This document shows, piece by piece, positions 42,955 to 52,296 of a DNA stretch of 64,000 nt; positions within the stretch are counted from its first letter, which is position 1; the number at the start of each line of letters is the position of its first letter. The stretch covers positions 682,001 to 746,000 of the forward strand of contig NZ_JBAJMW010000001.1 in the NCBI RefSeq assembly GCF_036881825.1, read 5' to 3'. The notes below the pieces were generated by a model. The model searched no databases. It saw nothing but the letters and a program-made list of their open reading frames with translations, and was not told where the DNA came from. A program made the translations under genes and the position numbers. Origin of the DNA: Tersicoccus mangrovi (GTDB lineage: Bacteria > Actinomycetota > Actinomycetes > Actinomycetales > Micrococcaceae).

Positions 42955-43817
42955 CAGGCGTCACTCCTCGTGGGCGGGGTCAGCAGACGGTTGTCGATCA
43001 GGCGGGTGGCGCCGACGCGGGCGGCGACGGCGAGCAGGGCGGGTCGGTCGAGCCGGGTCAGCTCGTGCAGGTCGTCCGGGTCGCGCAGCTCGAGGTACTC
43101 CGGGTCGACGCCGGCGGCGTCGAGATCCGCGCGGGCGGCGGCGAGGACGGCGGCGGCGTCACGCTCCCCCGCGTCGACGGCGGTCTGGGCGGCGGCCAGG
43201 GCCCGGTTCAGGCCCAGCGCACGCTGCCGGGCGTCGGTGTCGAGGTGGACGTTGCGGGAGCTCATCGCCAGGCCGTCGGCCTCGCGGACGATGGGCACCG
43301 ACTCGACCCGCACCGGCAGGGCGAGGTCCCGGACGACGCGCCGGACCACGATCACCTGCTGGGCGTCCTTCTGCCCGAAATACGCGACGTCGGGGCGGAC
43401 GAGGCCGAAGAGCCGGGTCACGACCGTGGCGACGCCGTCGAAGTGGTGCGGACCCCGGTGGGCGCCGCACAGCACGTCCGTGACACCGCTGACGTGGATG
43501 GTCGTGGCGAACCCGGCCGGGTACATCTGGTCCACGGACGGGGCGAACAGGATGTCGACGCCCTCGGCCTGCGCGAGCGCGGCGTCCCGCTCCTCGTCCC
43601 GCGGATAGGTCGTCAGATCCTCGGCGGGGCCGAACTGGGTCGGGTTGACGAAGAGGGAGACGACCACGGTCCCGTTGGCCTCCCGGGCCCGGCGCATCAG
43701 GGTCAGGTGGCCCTCGTGGAACGCACCCATCGTCGGAACCAGGCCCACCGTGCCGCCGGCGACGCGGGCATCGGCGACGGCCGCCATCAGGTCGGCGATG
43801 GTGCGGACGATCTTCAT
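42954..43817 (-). CDS. panC: Pantothenate synthetase
   Basis: A 287-residue enzyme joining pantoate and beta-alanine with ATP. The nucleotide motif FHEGH (His34/His37) follows LVPTMGA, and SLFVNPTQFGPAEDLTTYPR and the later MSSRN are conserved. It is translated between the DUF2520 gene and panD. Confidence 0.96.
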   Translation of the reverse strand: MKIVRTIADLMAAVADARVAGGTVGLVPTMGAFHEGHLTLMRRAREANGTVVVSLFVNPTQFGPAEDLTTYPRDEERDAALAQAEGVDILFAPSVDQMYPAGFATTIHVSGVTDVLCGAHRGPHHFDGVATVVTRLFGLVRPDVAYFGQKDAQQVIVVRRVVRDLALPVRVESVPIVREADGLAMSSRNVHLDTDARQRALGLNRALAAAQTAVDAGERDAAAVLAAARADLDAAGVDPEYLELRDPDDLHELTRLDRPALLAVAARVGATRLIDNRLLTPPTRSDA

Positions 43818-43830
43818 CGGGTGGTGCCTC

Positions 43831-44634
43831 TCATTGCCTGCTGTCCTTCATCGGCTTCTCGTCCTGCTGGTCGGTGCTGTGCTGGTCGGTCGCGTCAACC
43901 CGGCGCGCGACGTCGGATGTGCGCGCCACCAGCGCGTCGAACAGAACCAGCAGCTCGGGCCGGGTGGCGACCGCGGCCCGCTGGCGCTCGACGGTGGCCG
44001 TGTCCCCGCGGCGGACGGGACCGGTCAGCGCCCGCTCCGGACCCTGCTCGGCCCAGTTCTCGACCGTTCGCCGCACCAGGGGTGCGAGCATGGCCCGGGC
44101 CTGCTCGGGCGCGATGCCGGCCGAGGCGGCGACCTGCTCGGCGGTGTCGGCCAGGGTCACGAGGAAGTTCGAGGCGATCGAGGCCGCGGCGTGGTACCCG
44201 GCGCGCTGCCCGTCCGCCAGCGGGAGGGCGTGAGCGCCGAGCAGGGTGGCCAGGCCGGTGGCGGTGGCGAGGGCGTCCTCGTCGCGGCCGGCGACGGCGC
44301 AGGTGATGCCATGGAAGACGGCGGGGTCCTCGTTGCCGGTGAAGGTCTGCAGCGGGTGCAGCCCGAAGTCCGCGGCACCGAGCGGCGTCGCGCCCGAGGT
44401 GTGTCCGATCAGCCGGCCACGCCCGGCGGCCGCGGCCGTGGCGTCACCGATCGCCGCGTCCGGGACGCAGAGCAGCACGATGTCCGCCGCCGGGATCGCG
44501 TCGCCCCGCCCGGTGGGGCCGAGCACGGGGACGCCCGCGGCGCGCAGGGCGCGGGCCAGCACACGACCGAGTCGACCACGCCCGACGACGGCGACGGACG
44601 CAGCGGTGCCCGGCGGGGGCAGGGTGGTGAGCAT
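43831..44634 (-). CDS. DUF2520 Rossmann-fold protein of the pantothenate operon
   Basis: A 267-residue protein with N-terminal Rossmann motif VVGRGRLGRVLARAL and a C-terminal DUF2520 helical domain (GYHAAASIASNFLVTLADTA). The layout resembles ketopantoate or 6-phosphogluconate-type dehydrogenases. The same gene precedes panC/panD in mycobacteria (Rv3603c). No panE is seen here, so it could supply ketopantoate reduction, but this is not established. It is the first gene of the operon and divergent from the CDF transporter. Confidence 0.88.
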   Translation of the reverse strand: MLTTLPPPGTAASVAVVGRGRLGRVLARALRAAGVPVLGPTGRGDAIPAADIVLLCVPDAAIGDATAAAAGRGRLIGHTSGATPLGAADFGLHPLQTFTGNEDPAVFHGITCAVAGRDEDALATATGLATLLGAHALPLADGQRAGYHAAASIASNFLVTLADTAEQVAASAGIAPEQARAMLAPLVRRTVENWAEQGPERALTGPVRRGDTATVERQRAAVATRPELLVLFDALVARTSDVARRVDATDQHSTDQQDEKPMKDSRQ

Positions 44635-44801
44635 CGGTGTTCAGCCAGTCGATGAGAGGGATCGCACCCGGAATCGGGTCACCTCATGGTAGCGAGCGCA
44701 GGCAAGCGGGCCGCCCCCTCATCGAGACCGTCACGCATGCGCGGGCAGAGTCGAGGCGTCACACTGGAGGGAGGACGAGCGGACGAGGAGAGGAGGCGGT
44801 C

Positions 44802-45713
44802 ATGGCACACGACCACGCGCACGGCAACGCTGGGGCCGACCGGAGTCGACTGCTCGTCGCCTTCGGCATCACCGCGCTGATCCTCGTGGCGGAGGCCGTC
44901 GGCGCCGTCGTCACCGGCAGCCTCGCCCTGCTCGCCGACGCCGGCCACATGTTCACCGACGCCGCGGGGCTGCTCATCGCCGTCATCGCCGCGACTCTCG
45001 TCCGCCGGCCGCCGACGATGCGCCGCACCTGGGGGTATGCCCGCGCCGAGGTGCTGGCCGCCTCGATGCAGGCCGGCCTGCTGCTGATCGTCGGCGTCTT
45101 CGTCATCGTCGAGGCCATCCGCCGTCTCGTCGAACCGCCCGAGGTGGCGTCCGGCGCCATGATCTGGTTCGGCGTCGTCGGCCTCGTGGGCAACCTCGTG
45201 TCGATGGCCGTGCTCGCGGGCGGCCACGGCGGTTCGCTGAACAGCCGGGCGGCATTCCTCGAGGTGGTCAACGACGCGCTCGGCTCGATCGCCGTCATCA
45301 TCGCCGCCCTCGTGATCGCGACGACGGGCTGGACGGGTGCCGACTCGATCGCATCCCTGCTGATCGGAGCGCTCATCATCCCGCGCACGCTTCGGCTGCT
45401 GAAGGAGACCACCGACGTGCTGCTGGAGAGCACGCCGCGCGGGCTGGACCTGGGGAGCGTACGGCAGCACATCCTCGCGATGCCGCACGTGGTGGACGTC
45501 CACGACCTGCACGCAAGTCTCGTCGGCAGTGGCACGCCGGTGCTCTCCGGTCACGTCACCCTGGAGGACGAGTGTCTGCGGGACGGGCACGCCCCGGCCA
45601 TCCTCGCCGACCTGCAGCGCTGCGTCGCCGAGCACTTCGCGATGCCGATCGAGCACTCGACGTTCCAGCTGGAGACGGTGGCCCACCGGGACCAGGAGCA
45701 CATCCCGCACTGA
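44802..45713 (+). CDS. Cation diffusion facilitator (CDF) metal exporter
   Basis: A 303-residue transporter with six predicted helices and a C-terminal cytoplasmic domain (PHVVDVHDLHASLVGSG). An N-terminal His-rich start (HDHAHG) is present. The helix II metal site is His49-x3-Asp53 with Asp46 (ADAGHMFTD). The helix V site reads Glu154-x3-Asp158 (FLEVVNDALG), where zinc-specific members have His, so metal choice may differ. Export of Zn, Co or similar is likely. GAGGAGG precedes the ATG. Confidence 0.9.
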   Translation: MAHDHAHGNAGADRSRLLVAFGITALILVAEAVGAVVTGSLALLADAGHMFTDAAGLLIAVIAATLVRRPPTMRRTWGYARAEVLAASMQAGLLLIVGVFVIVEAIRRLVEPPEVASGAMIWFGVVGLVGNLVSMAVLAGGHGGSLNSRAAFLEVVNDALGSIAVIIAALVIATTGWTGADSIASLLIGALIIPRTLRLLKETTDVLLESTPRGLDLGSVRQHILAMPHVVDVHDLHASLVGSGTPVLSGHVTLEDECLRDGHAPAILADLQRCVAEHFAMPIEHSTFQLETVAHRDQEHIPH

Positions 45714-45798
45714 CGGCCGCCTGAACGGATCACCCTTGGTCGTTCCTGGAAAGCCGCTGCTCGACAATGTCGTGTATGACTCGACTCCAGAATCACCG

Positions 45799-46566
45799 AT
45801 GACCCACGACAACCGCGGTTGGTGGCGGCGGAAGTTCGCTCCTGATGTCCGGACGGTCGGCCGGGGGGAACGACGGCTGCTCCTCCGCAGCTCGGTCGTG
45901 CTCGCTCTCGTCGGGGCGGTCGTCTTTGCGACGATGCTCGTCGGCGTCCTCACTCACACGGGCGTGCAGCGACTCGACCTGCCGGTCGAGTCGTGGTTCG
46001 ACGCGCAGCGCGATCCGGGACGGACCGGGGTGATGGACGTCGTCGCGACGGTGTTCGGGCCGGTCGGCATGCCGATCGTCGTCGCCGTCGTCTCGATCAC
46101 GTGGGCGTTCCTCGCCCGGCACGCCTGGCGGCCCGTGGTCCTCGCGTGCGGGATGCTGCTGGGCGTCGCGTCGGCCGAGCTCCTCGCGCCGGTCGTGCGG
46201 CACCCCCGCCCACCGGTCCGGCTCATGCTCCTCGGCCCGGACCACACGTTCTCGTTTCCGTCCGGACACGTCATGGGCGCCAGCGACTTCTTCCTCATCG
46301 GGGCGCTCCTCGTCGCGTCACGGACGCACCGGCAATGGGTGACCGTGGTGCTCTTCGTCGTCGCAGCGGTGGCGATGGCCGTGCAGGTGGTGAGCCGCCT
46401 CTACCTCGGCTACCACTGGTTGACGGACACCCTCGCGTCCGTCGGGCTGTCCCTGATGATCACCGCACTCGCGATCACCGTCGACACGCACCTCACGGCG
46501 CGGGTTCGCGACATCGCGCGCGAAGGCCACGAGTCCGGGGAACCCGAGACCGTCGCAACGGACTGA
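45799..46566 (+). CDS. PAP2-family membrane phosphatase
   Basis: A 255-residue protein with about six helices. The PAP2 motifs are RHPRPPVRL (part of KxxxxxxRP, Lys not evident), the PSGHVMG motif, and SRLYLGYHWLTD (SRxxxxxHxxxD). It probably dephosphorylates undecaprenyl pyrophosphate or lipid phosphates at the outer membrane face. ATG 45799 is used; a GTG nine codons upstream is also possible. Confidence 0.85.
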   Translation: MTHDNRGWWRRKFAPDVRTVGRGERRLLLRSSVVLALVGAVVFATMLVGVLTHTGVQRLDLPVESWFDAQRDPGRTGVMDVVATVFGPVGMPIVVAVVSITWAFLARHAWRPVVLACGMLLGVASAELLAPVVRHPRPPVRLMLLGPDHTFSFPSGHVMGASDFFLIGALLVASRTHRQWVTVVLFVVAAVAMAVQVVSRLYLGYHWLTDTLASVGLSLMITALAITVDTHLTARVRDIAREGHESGEPETVATD

Positions 46567-46579
46567 GCCGATGACGGCG

Positions 46580-46861
46580 TCACTGGCCGTCGAGGCTGCC
46601 GATCACGATCGTCCACGGCTGCACGGTGCGCTCGGCGATGAGTCCCTCGAGCTTGAACGGGTCCTGGTCGAGGTCGGCCTCGACCGCCTCCGCGGTGTCC
46701 GCCTCCATGACGATCAGGGCCGCGCCGTTCTCGGTCGGGCCCGAGAGCCGCAACCGGCCCTGCTCGTGCAGGCCGCGCAGGAAGGCGCGGTGCCGGGGCC
46801 GGTGCTCGTCCAGGCGAGCGGTGTCGTCGGCGTAGCGGTAGGTGACGGCGAACAGGGCCAT
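46580..46861 (-). CDS. YciI family protein
   Basis: A 93-residue protein beginning MALFAVTYRYADDTARLDEH and containing HRAFLRGLHEQGRL, typical of the YciI ferredoxin-like fold with a conserved His/Asp pair. These are small dimers of uncertain function. It converges with the PAP2 gene. Confidence 0.87.
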   Translation of the reverse strand: MALFAVTYRYADDTARLDEHRPRHRAFLRGLHEQGRLRLSGPTENGAALIVMEADTAEAVEADLDQDPFKLEGLIAERTVQPWTIVIGSLDGQ

Positions 46862-47020
46862 CGCAGCACTCCTTCGGTCGGCGGGCCGCCGCCGGGCCCG
46901 CTCGTGACGAGTGGATCCGGCGACGTCGTTCGCCTCCCACGCTAGGCCCTCACCGTCGGCCGGGACCCCGGCGCGGTCGCCGTGTGACGTGCGCTCGGGC
47001 CACAGGACCTGGTCCGCGCC

Positions 47021-47753
47021 TCAGCCGGGCCGGCATCCGGCGGCGACCGTGATGGTCGCGGCGCCGAGCCGTGCGGTGCACGTCGTCCCCCCGGTGTCGC
47101 GGTGCGGACCGGAGGGATCCTCCGCCGACCCGGCGACGAGGCGGACGGACAACGGTGCGGCGGCGGCCCGCCGGTCCCGGGTGGGCAGCCATGCGCGTCC
47201 GGTCTCGGCCAGGATCAGGAGGCCGTGGTCGTCCCCGACGGCGGCGAAGTCGGCGGACTCGGTGCCGGCGAACGGCGTCAGGCCCGCCACCTCGGCGAGC
47301 GTGCGGACGGCGGCAGGCACGTCGGGCACCGCGACGCCGACCTCGCTGATTCCCAGGAGGTGGTGCGGGCCGAACGGCTGCTCGCCGATCCGGTCGGGCA
47401 GCCGTTCGCGCGTGATGAGCTCGAGCACCGCCCTCGACGGCCCAGCGAAGTAGAGCGACCGGCTGTCCCACCCCGGCGGCCCGGTGAACTCGTCCTGGCC
47501 GTCCCGGGCGAGCAGGGTCGCACCGTTCGGTCAGCCACCGCCGCGCGGCGTCGAACGCGTCGGCGGGAATCGCGAGTGCGAGGTGGTCGGCGACGTCGGC
47601 GTCGGGCCGCAGCTCCAGCGTCAACGTCGCGTCCCCCACGGCGACGACGAGCGCCTCGCCGTGACGGACGGCCGGCAGTCCCAGCGTGTGCGACCAGACG
47701 CGCTCCGCTTCGTCCAGATCGGTGACGCCGGTGGTCACCCGGGTGATCCGCAT
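47021..47753 (-). pseudogene. VOC (glyoxalase-type) protein with a frameshift near 47521-47532
   Basis: The N-terminal frame from ATG 47753 reads a VOC module (MRITRVTTGVTDLDEAERVW...DAARRWLTE) up to about 47525. The continuation (LLARDGQDEFTGPPGW...LELITRERLPDRI, then a second VOC-like half) is in another frame ending at 47021. Total length is 733 bases, one more than a multiple of three, so one extra or two missing bases explain it. It would otherwise encode about 244 residues. It may be a sequencing error, since the assembly has another flaw at 29912, or a true inactivated gene. Confidence 0.8.
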
Positions 47754-47807
47754 GGCTCGGAGGCTACGCCCGGGGACGCCGTCCGGGAAGCACGAAACGC
47801 GCGCGGG

Positions 47808-48053
47808 TCATCCGGGCGTGCGCCCTTCGACGTCCCCCCGCCGATCACGGAGGCGACCGACGACGGTGACGGCCAGGAGCACGCCCGCGAACACGCCGGC
47901 CGCAACGAGCGCGGCCAGCCAGAACAGCGTCTGCGGGGCGAACATCGCCAGCAGCGCCGCTGCCACCAGAGCGGACACGGTCAGCGCGACGAATTCACCG
48001 CGGAGGGGCGTGCCCCGCGGCTTGGTCAGCCCGAGGAACTCGTGCCACCTCAT
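47808..48053 (-). CDS. Hypothetical two-helix membrane protein
   Basis: An 81-residue protein starting MRWHEFLGLTKPRGTPLRGE, then two predicted helices (ALTVSALVAAALLAMF and LFWLAALVAAGVFAGVLLAV) and a basic, polar tail. It follows the SDR gene by 16 bases on the same strand and may be co-transcribed. No family recognised. Confidence 0.62.
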   Translation of the reverse strand: MRWHEFLGLTKPRGTPLRGEFVALTVSALVAAALLAMFAPQTLFWLAALVAAGVFAGVLLAVTVVGRLRDRRGDVEGRTPG

Positions 48054-48069
48054 GGAGTCGACGCGGTCC

Positions 48070-48954
48070 TCACACGTGGTCGCGCCAGGAGTGCTCCGGC
48101 GCGAAGCCGAACATGCGCTTGGCCTTCGCGTTGGCGAGCAGGCTCTCGTGCTCGCCGAGCTCCTTGGTGACCTTCACGTCCGGGAACCGGGTCGCGGCCA
48201 GCTCGGCGCTGCTGCGGGACATCACGCTGTCGTCGTTGGCGATGACGAACGTCTCGTACCCGGTGTGTTGCCAGGTCAGCGCCTTGCGCACCGCCTGGGC
48301 ACCGTCGCGCCGGTCGATGTAGGCCCAGAGGTTCCAGTCGCGGCTGGTGACGTCGGCGTCGAAGCTCGGGAACTGCGCGTAGTCCTCGACCGCCATCACG
48401 TTGGAGAACCGCAGCCCGACCATCTTCAGGTCCGGGTTCCAGCGCACGAATTGGTGGGCCATCGTCTCCTCGAGGTGCTTGACCAGCGAGTAGGTGGACT
48501 CGGGCCGTACCGGGTACTCCTCGTCGACGGGCAGGTACGGCGGGTCCTGCGCGAAGGGGATGCCGAGAAGCGTCTCGCTGGAGGCGTGCACGATGTTGCG
48601 GATGCCCAGCCGCAGCGCGGCACGGAACACGTGGTAGCTGGCGAGGATGTTGTTCTCGAAGGTGGCGACGTCCGGCGCGAGGCCGGCCGACGGCAGCGCG
48701 GCCAGGTGCACGACGGCGTCGATCCCGTCGTGCCGGTCCTCGATCCCGCCGAGGGCGTCGATCGTCTGGCCGTAGTCGGTCAGGTCGACGCGGGCACCGG
48801 TCGCGGGGTCCGCGGGCTTGACCTGGTCGAGGGTGATCACCTGGTGCCCGTGGGCGACCAGGTCCTCGACGACGGCGACGCCGAGCTTGCCGGAGGAGCC
48901 GGTCACCGCCACGCGCAGCGGGGTGTCCGAGTGAGTGCTGTTCTGATCGGTCAC
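48070..48954 (-). CDS. NAD-dependent epimerase/dehydratase (extended SDR)
   Basis: A 294-residue SDR with nucleotide motif VTGSSGKLGVAVVEDL (residues 18-33), active-site Ser/Tyr/Lys in HASSETLL and YSLVK, and VVHLAALPSAG. It resembles extended SDRs acting on nucleotide sugars or related alcohols. The start overlaps the helix-hairpin-helix gene stop (ATGA). Confidence 0.88.
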   Translation of the reverse strand: MTDQNSTHSDTPLRVAVTGSSGKLGVAVVEDLVAHGHQVITLDQVKPADPATGARVDLTDYGQTIDALGGIEDRHDGIDAVVHLAALPSAGLAPDVATFENNILASYHVFRAALRLGIRNIVHASSETLLGIPFAQDPPYLPVDEEYPVRPESTYSLVKHLEETMAHQFVRWNPDLKMVGLRFSNVMAVEDYAQFPSFDADVTSRDWNLWAYIDRRDGAQAVRKALTWQHTGYETFVIANDDSVMSRSSAELAATRFPDVKVTKELGEHESLLANAKAKRMFGFAPEHSWRDHV

Positions 48955-49241
48955 GTGCGATCTCCTGTCTCGCGGTCTGTCTGCTGAGCTGTCTGCGGGT
49001 CTGTCTGCTGGTCTGTCTGCTGGCCGGCGACCCCGTACGTCGCCGGTGGGCGACCGGCCGCGAAGCCGTACCCGGCGTCGGCGAGGGCGGCGCGCAGCAG
49101 GCGCATCGCCTTCGGGCCGACTCCGTGCAGTGAGGCCACCCAGGCTTCCGGGTAGGTGCTGAGCTGTTCGAGCGTCGCGATGCCCTGCGCGGCGAGAGCC
49201 CGATGCGCGGGCGCACTGGTGACCGGCAGGGGGGTGCTCAT
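48951..49241 (-). CDS. Small helix-hairpin-helix protein with a QTD repeat tail
   Basis: A 96-residue protein. Residues about 10-60 (RALAAQGIATLEQLSTYPEA, then LHGVGPKAMRLLRAALADAG) form a helix-hairpin-helix pair like that in RNA polymerase alpha or DNA-binding proteins. The last 20 residues repeat QQTD/QTA units, encoded by short tandem repeats (about 48974-49022). It overlaps the SDR gene by four bases. It probably binds nucleic acid nonspecifically. Confidence 0.75.
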   Translation of the reverse strand: MSTPLPVTSAPAHRALAAQGIATLEQLSTYPEAWVASLHGVGPKAMRLLRAALADAGYGFAAGRPPATYGVAGQQTDQQTDPQTAQQTDRETGDRT

Positions 49242-49266
49242 GTCCCGACGGTAGTGCACGCCGTGC

Positions 49267-49920
49267 TCAGGTCACAGGGCCGTCCACGTGGCGACCCGGC
49301 CCCGCGGGGGCGACGTCGCCGCCGGCGTCCGCGGCGGCTGCGCCGTCGGCGTCGAGCCCGCCGGAGCCCGCGAGCGCGGTGGCCGTCGCGTCGAGGAAGC
49401 GGATGACCACCTCCCGTTCCTGCGGCGTCAGGTCCGCGGCGGCCCCGTACCGGCGCGCCTGCACCCGGCCGACCGTGTTCATCGCCGTCTCGTGGGTGCC
49501 CGGTGTGACCCGCACGGCCTGGGACCGCCGGTCGGTCGGGTGCGGGGTGCGGGTGATGTGACCGGCCGCCTCGAGCCGGTCGAGCAGCTTGGTCGTCGAG
49601 GCGCTCGCGATCCCGAGGTGCCGGGCGAGCGCACCGGGCGTGACGGCCTCGCCGCGGTGGGCGGCGACGACGAGGAAGTGGATGGCCCGCATGTCCGTCG
49701 CGTTCAGGCGCATGTACCGCTGGGACTGTTCGGCGAGGTCGCGCTCGACGCCGTTGAGCCGGCCCATTGCGCCCATCAGCCGGTCGATCTGGGCGATGTC
49801 GCCCGGCGTCAGGCCGGCCCGGTCCACGAGGCGGCCCTGCGGATCGCTCGCGTCGAGCCGGTAGATCGCGGCAGGGTCCGCCGCGCCCTCCCGGGACTCC
49901 GCCGCCTGCTGTTCCGTCAT
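49267..49920 (-). CDS. MarR family transcriptional regulator
   Basis: A 217-residue winged-helix regulator. The recognition region is GALARHLGIASASTTKLLDRLEAAG, split by a shared helix, followed by the wing HPTDRRSQAVRVT. An acidic/Gly-Ala tail extends the C-terminus. ATG 49920 follows GGAGG. It is divergent from an MMPL exporter gene with a 27-bp inverted repeat between them, so it probably represses both until a drug or lipid ligand binds. Confidence 0.9.
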   Translation of the reverse strand: MTEQQAAESREGAADPAAIYRLDASDPQGRLVDRAGLTPGDIAQIDRLMGAMGRLNGVERDLAEQSQRYMRLNATDMRAIHFLVVAAHRGEAVTPGALARHLGIASASTTKLLDRLEAAGHITRTPHPTDRRSQAVRVTPGTHETAMNTVGRVQARRYGAAADLTPQEREVVIRFLDATATALAGSGGLDADGAAAADAGGDVAPAGPGRHVDGPVT

Positions 49921-49958
49921 CAGTGCACCTCCGGCGTCCATGCTAGGCGGCTTCCTTC

Positions 49959-49985
49959 TCGCCGAGCTATTTGTTAGCTTGGCGA
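49959..49985. promoter_or_regulatory. MarR operator between marR-like and MMPL genes
   Basis: TCGCCGAGCTA (49959-49969) and TAGCTTGGCGA (49975-49985) are inverted copies matching at 10 of 11 positions around a 5-base spacer. The size and AT-rich centre fit MarR-family operators. Confidence 0.75.
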
Positions 49986-50015
49986 AAGATCATCGCGTCG
50001 ACCGGGAGAACGATC

Positions 50016-52253
50016 ATGAGCACGCGCACACCGACCACCACCGCGCCGGGCACCCGTCCAGGCGGCGGCGCAGGCGGCAGGCGCCCCGGCGGCCGGGCCC
50101 TGCGCATCGTGCTGCCCGCGCTGCTCATCACCATCTGGTTCGTCGCGGCCGGCATCGGCGGCCCCTACTTCGGCAAGGTCGACGAGGTCTCCTCCAACGA
50201 CCAGACGAGCTTCCTGCCCGCGAGCGCCGACGCGACGAAAGTCCAGAACCGGCTCGGCGACTTCACGTCCTCCGATGCCCTCCCCGCCGTCGCCGTCATG
50301 ACCGCCGACCGCACCCTCACCGCGCAGGACCGGCAGGCACTGACCACCGCCGTCACACGGCTGAAAGAGATCGACGGCGTCGAGAGCGGTATCTCGCCCC
50401 TGATCCCGGCGAAGGACGGGCGGGCGGCCGAGGCGTTCGTCCCGATCAGCTCCTCCGGCGAGGTGGCCACCGTCGTCGAGCAGGTGCGGGACCGCCTGAC
50501 CCGGGCCGCGCCCGACGGCGTCTCCGTCCACATCACGGGACCGGCCGGCTTCACCGCGGACCTGGTCGGCGCCTTCGCCGGCATCGACGGGGTGCTGCTG
50601 CTCGTGGCTCTCGCCGCGGTGCTCGTCATCCTCGTGATCGTCTACCGGTCCCTGCTGCTGCCGGTCGCGGTGCTGGCGACCAGCATGTTCGCCCTGTGCG
50701 TCGCGCTGCTGACGGTGTGGTGGCTGGCGAAGGCCGGCATCCTCACGCTCACCGGGCAGACCCAGGGCATCCTCTTCATCCTCGTGATCGGCGCGGCGAC
50801 GGATTACTCGCTGCTCTACACCGCCCGCTACCGGGAGGAGCTGCGGTCCACGCCGGACAAGGGTGCCGCGACCCTCGCGGCCTGGCGCAGCGCCGTCGAG
50901 CCGATCGCCGCGTCCGGGGGCACCGTGATCGTCGGCCTGCTGTGCCTGCTGCTCTCGGACCTGAACTCGAACAAGTCGCTCGGCCCGGTGGCGGCGCTCG
51001 GCATCGTGTTCGCGATGCTCGCGGCCCTCACCCTGCTCCCGGCGCTGCTGTTCGCGTTCGGCCGGGCGGCGTACTGGCCCCGGCGGCCCCGGTTCGAGCC
51101 GGAACACCGGCACAACGCCGTCGACCCCCGCGGCCTGTACGCCCGGGTGGGCCGCCTCGTCGCCCGTCGGCCGCGGACGGTGTGGATCACGTGCGTGGCG
51201 CTGCTGCTGGCCGGTGCCGCCGGGATCGTGGGCCTGCGCGCGGACGGGGTGCCGCAGAGCGACCTCGTGATCGGCACCTCGGACGCCCGCGACGGTCAGA
51301 AGGCCCTCGCCGAGCACTTCCCGGGCGGCTCCGGCTCCCCCGCCTCGGTCATCGTCGAGCAGGGCGACCTGCAACGCGCGGCCGACGTGCTGCTCGCGCA
51401 CGACGGCGTCGACGCCGTGACGGTGACGAGCGCGGACTCGCCGTCGGGCTCGGCGCCGGTGACGAAAGACGGCGTCGGGACCGTCGGACGGCCCGGCACC
51501 CCGGCACCGAAACCGACGGTGGCGGACGGCGACGTGCTGCTGCAGGCGACCCTGACGGATCCGGCGGACAGTGCAGCCGCCGAGGCCACCGTGCGCTCGC
51601 TGCGCTCCGACCTCGCCGGCGTGGCCCTGGTCGGTGGGGAGACGGCGACGGCGATCGACACCAACGACACGTCGATCCATGACCGGACGCTGATCATCCC
51701 GCTGACCCTCGCCGTCATCCTCGTCATCCTGATGCTGCTGCTGCGCGCCGTGATCGCGCCGGTGCTGCTCATCATCACGACGGTGATCTCGTTCGCCACC
51801 GCTCTGGGCGTCTCCTCGCTGGTGTTCAACCATGTGCTGAACCTGCCCGGCGCGGACCCCTCGGTGCCGCTCTTCGGCTTCGTGTTCCTCGTGGCGCTGG
51901 GGATCGACTACAACATCTTCCTCATGACGCGCGTGCGGGAGGAGTCCGCGCGGCACGGCACCCGGCCGGGCATCCTGCGCGGCCTCGCGGTGACGGGCGG
52001 GGTGATCACCTCGGCCGGCGTCGTGCTCGCGGCGACGTTCGCCGCCCTGGCCGTCATCCCGGTGCTGTTCCTGCTGCAGATCGCGTTCATCGTGGCCTTC
52101 GGGGTGCTCCTGGACACCTTCGTCGTGCGCACGCTGCTGGTCCCGGCGCTGACCTACCAGGTCGGGCCGGCCATCTGGTGGCCCGGCCGGCTGTCCCGTC
52201 CGGCCGGCCGCCACGCCGCGGACGTTCGACCGGACCCGGCGCCAGCTCGTTGA
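50016..52253 (+). CDS. MMPL family exporter
   Basis: A 745-residue RND-like transporter with twelve predicted helices in two halves and two large external loops. Each half carries the proton-relay type segment: GAATDYSLLYTARYREEL (near residue 270) and GIDYNIFLMTRVREE (near residue 632). Relatives export lipids or drugs in actinobacteria. It is likely repressed by the divergent MarR protein through the operator at 49959-49985. Confidence 0.93.
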   Translation: MSTRTPTTTAPGTRPGGGAGGRRPGGRALRIVLPALLITIWFVAAGIGGPYFGKVDEVSSNDQTSFLPASADATKVQNRLGDFTSSDALPAVAVMTADRTLTAQDRQALTTAVTRLKEIDGVESGISPLIPAKDGRAAEAFVPISSSGEVATVVEQVRDRLTRAAPDGVSVHITGPAGFTADLVGAFAGIDGVLLLVALAAVLVILVIVYRSLLLPVAVLATSMFALCVALLTVWWLAKAGILTLTGQTQGILFILVIGAATDYSLLYTARYREELRSTPDKGAATLAAWRSAVEPIAASGGTVIVGLLCLLLSDLNSNKSLGPVAALGIVFAMLAALTLLPALLFAFGRAAYWPRRPRFEPEHRHNAVDPRGLYARVGRLVARRPRTVWITCVALLLAGAAGIVGLRADGVPQSDLVIGTSDARDGQKALAEHFPGGSGSPASVIVEQGDLQRAADVLLAHDGVDAVTVTSADSPSGSAPVTKDGVGTVGRPGTPAPKPTVADGDVLLQATLTDPADSAAAEATVRSLRSDLAGVALVGGETATAIDTNDTSIHDRTLIIPLTLAVILVILMLLLRAVIAPVLLIITTVISFATALGVSSLVFNHVLNLPGADPSVPLFGFVFLVALGIDYNIFLMTRVREESARHGTRPGILRGLAVTGGVITSAGVVLAATFAALAVIPVLFLLQIAFIVAFGVLLDTFVVRTLLVPALTYQVGPAIWWPGRLSRPAGRHAADVRPDPAPAR

Positions 52254-52296
52254 GTGGTCACTTCTCGACGGTTCTGAGCGCTGTGCGGCTGGATTT

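Noticed and set aside
48967..49025. Short CTGTCTG repeats, possible CRISPR or regulatory array
   Set aside because: Units are only about 12 bases, lack spacers and encode the QTD tail of the small HhH protein.
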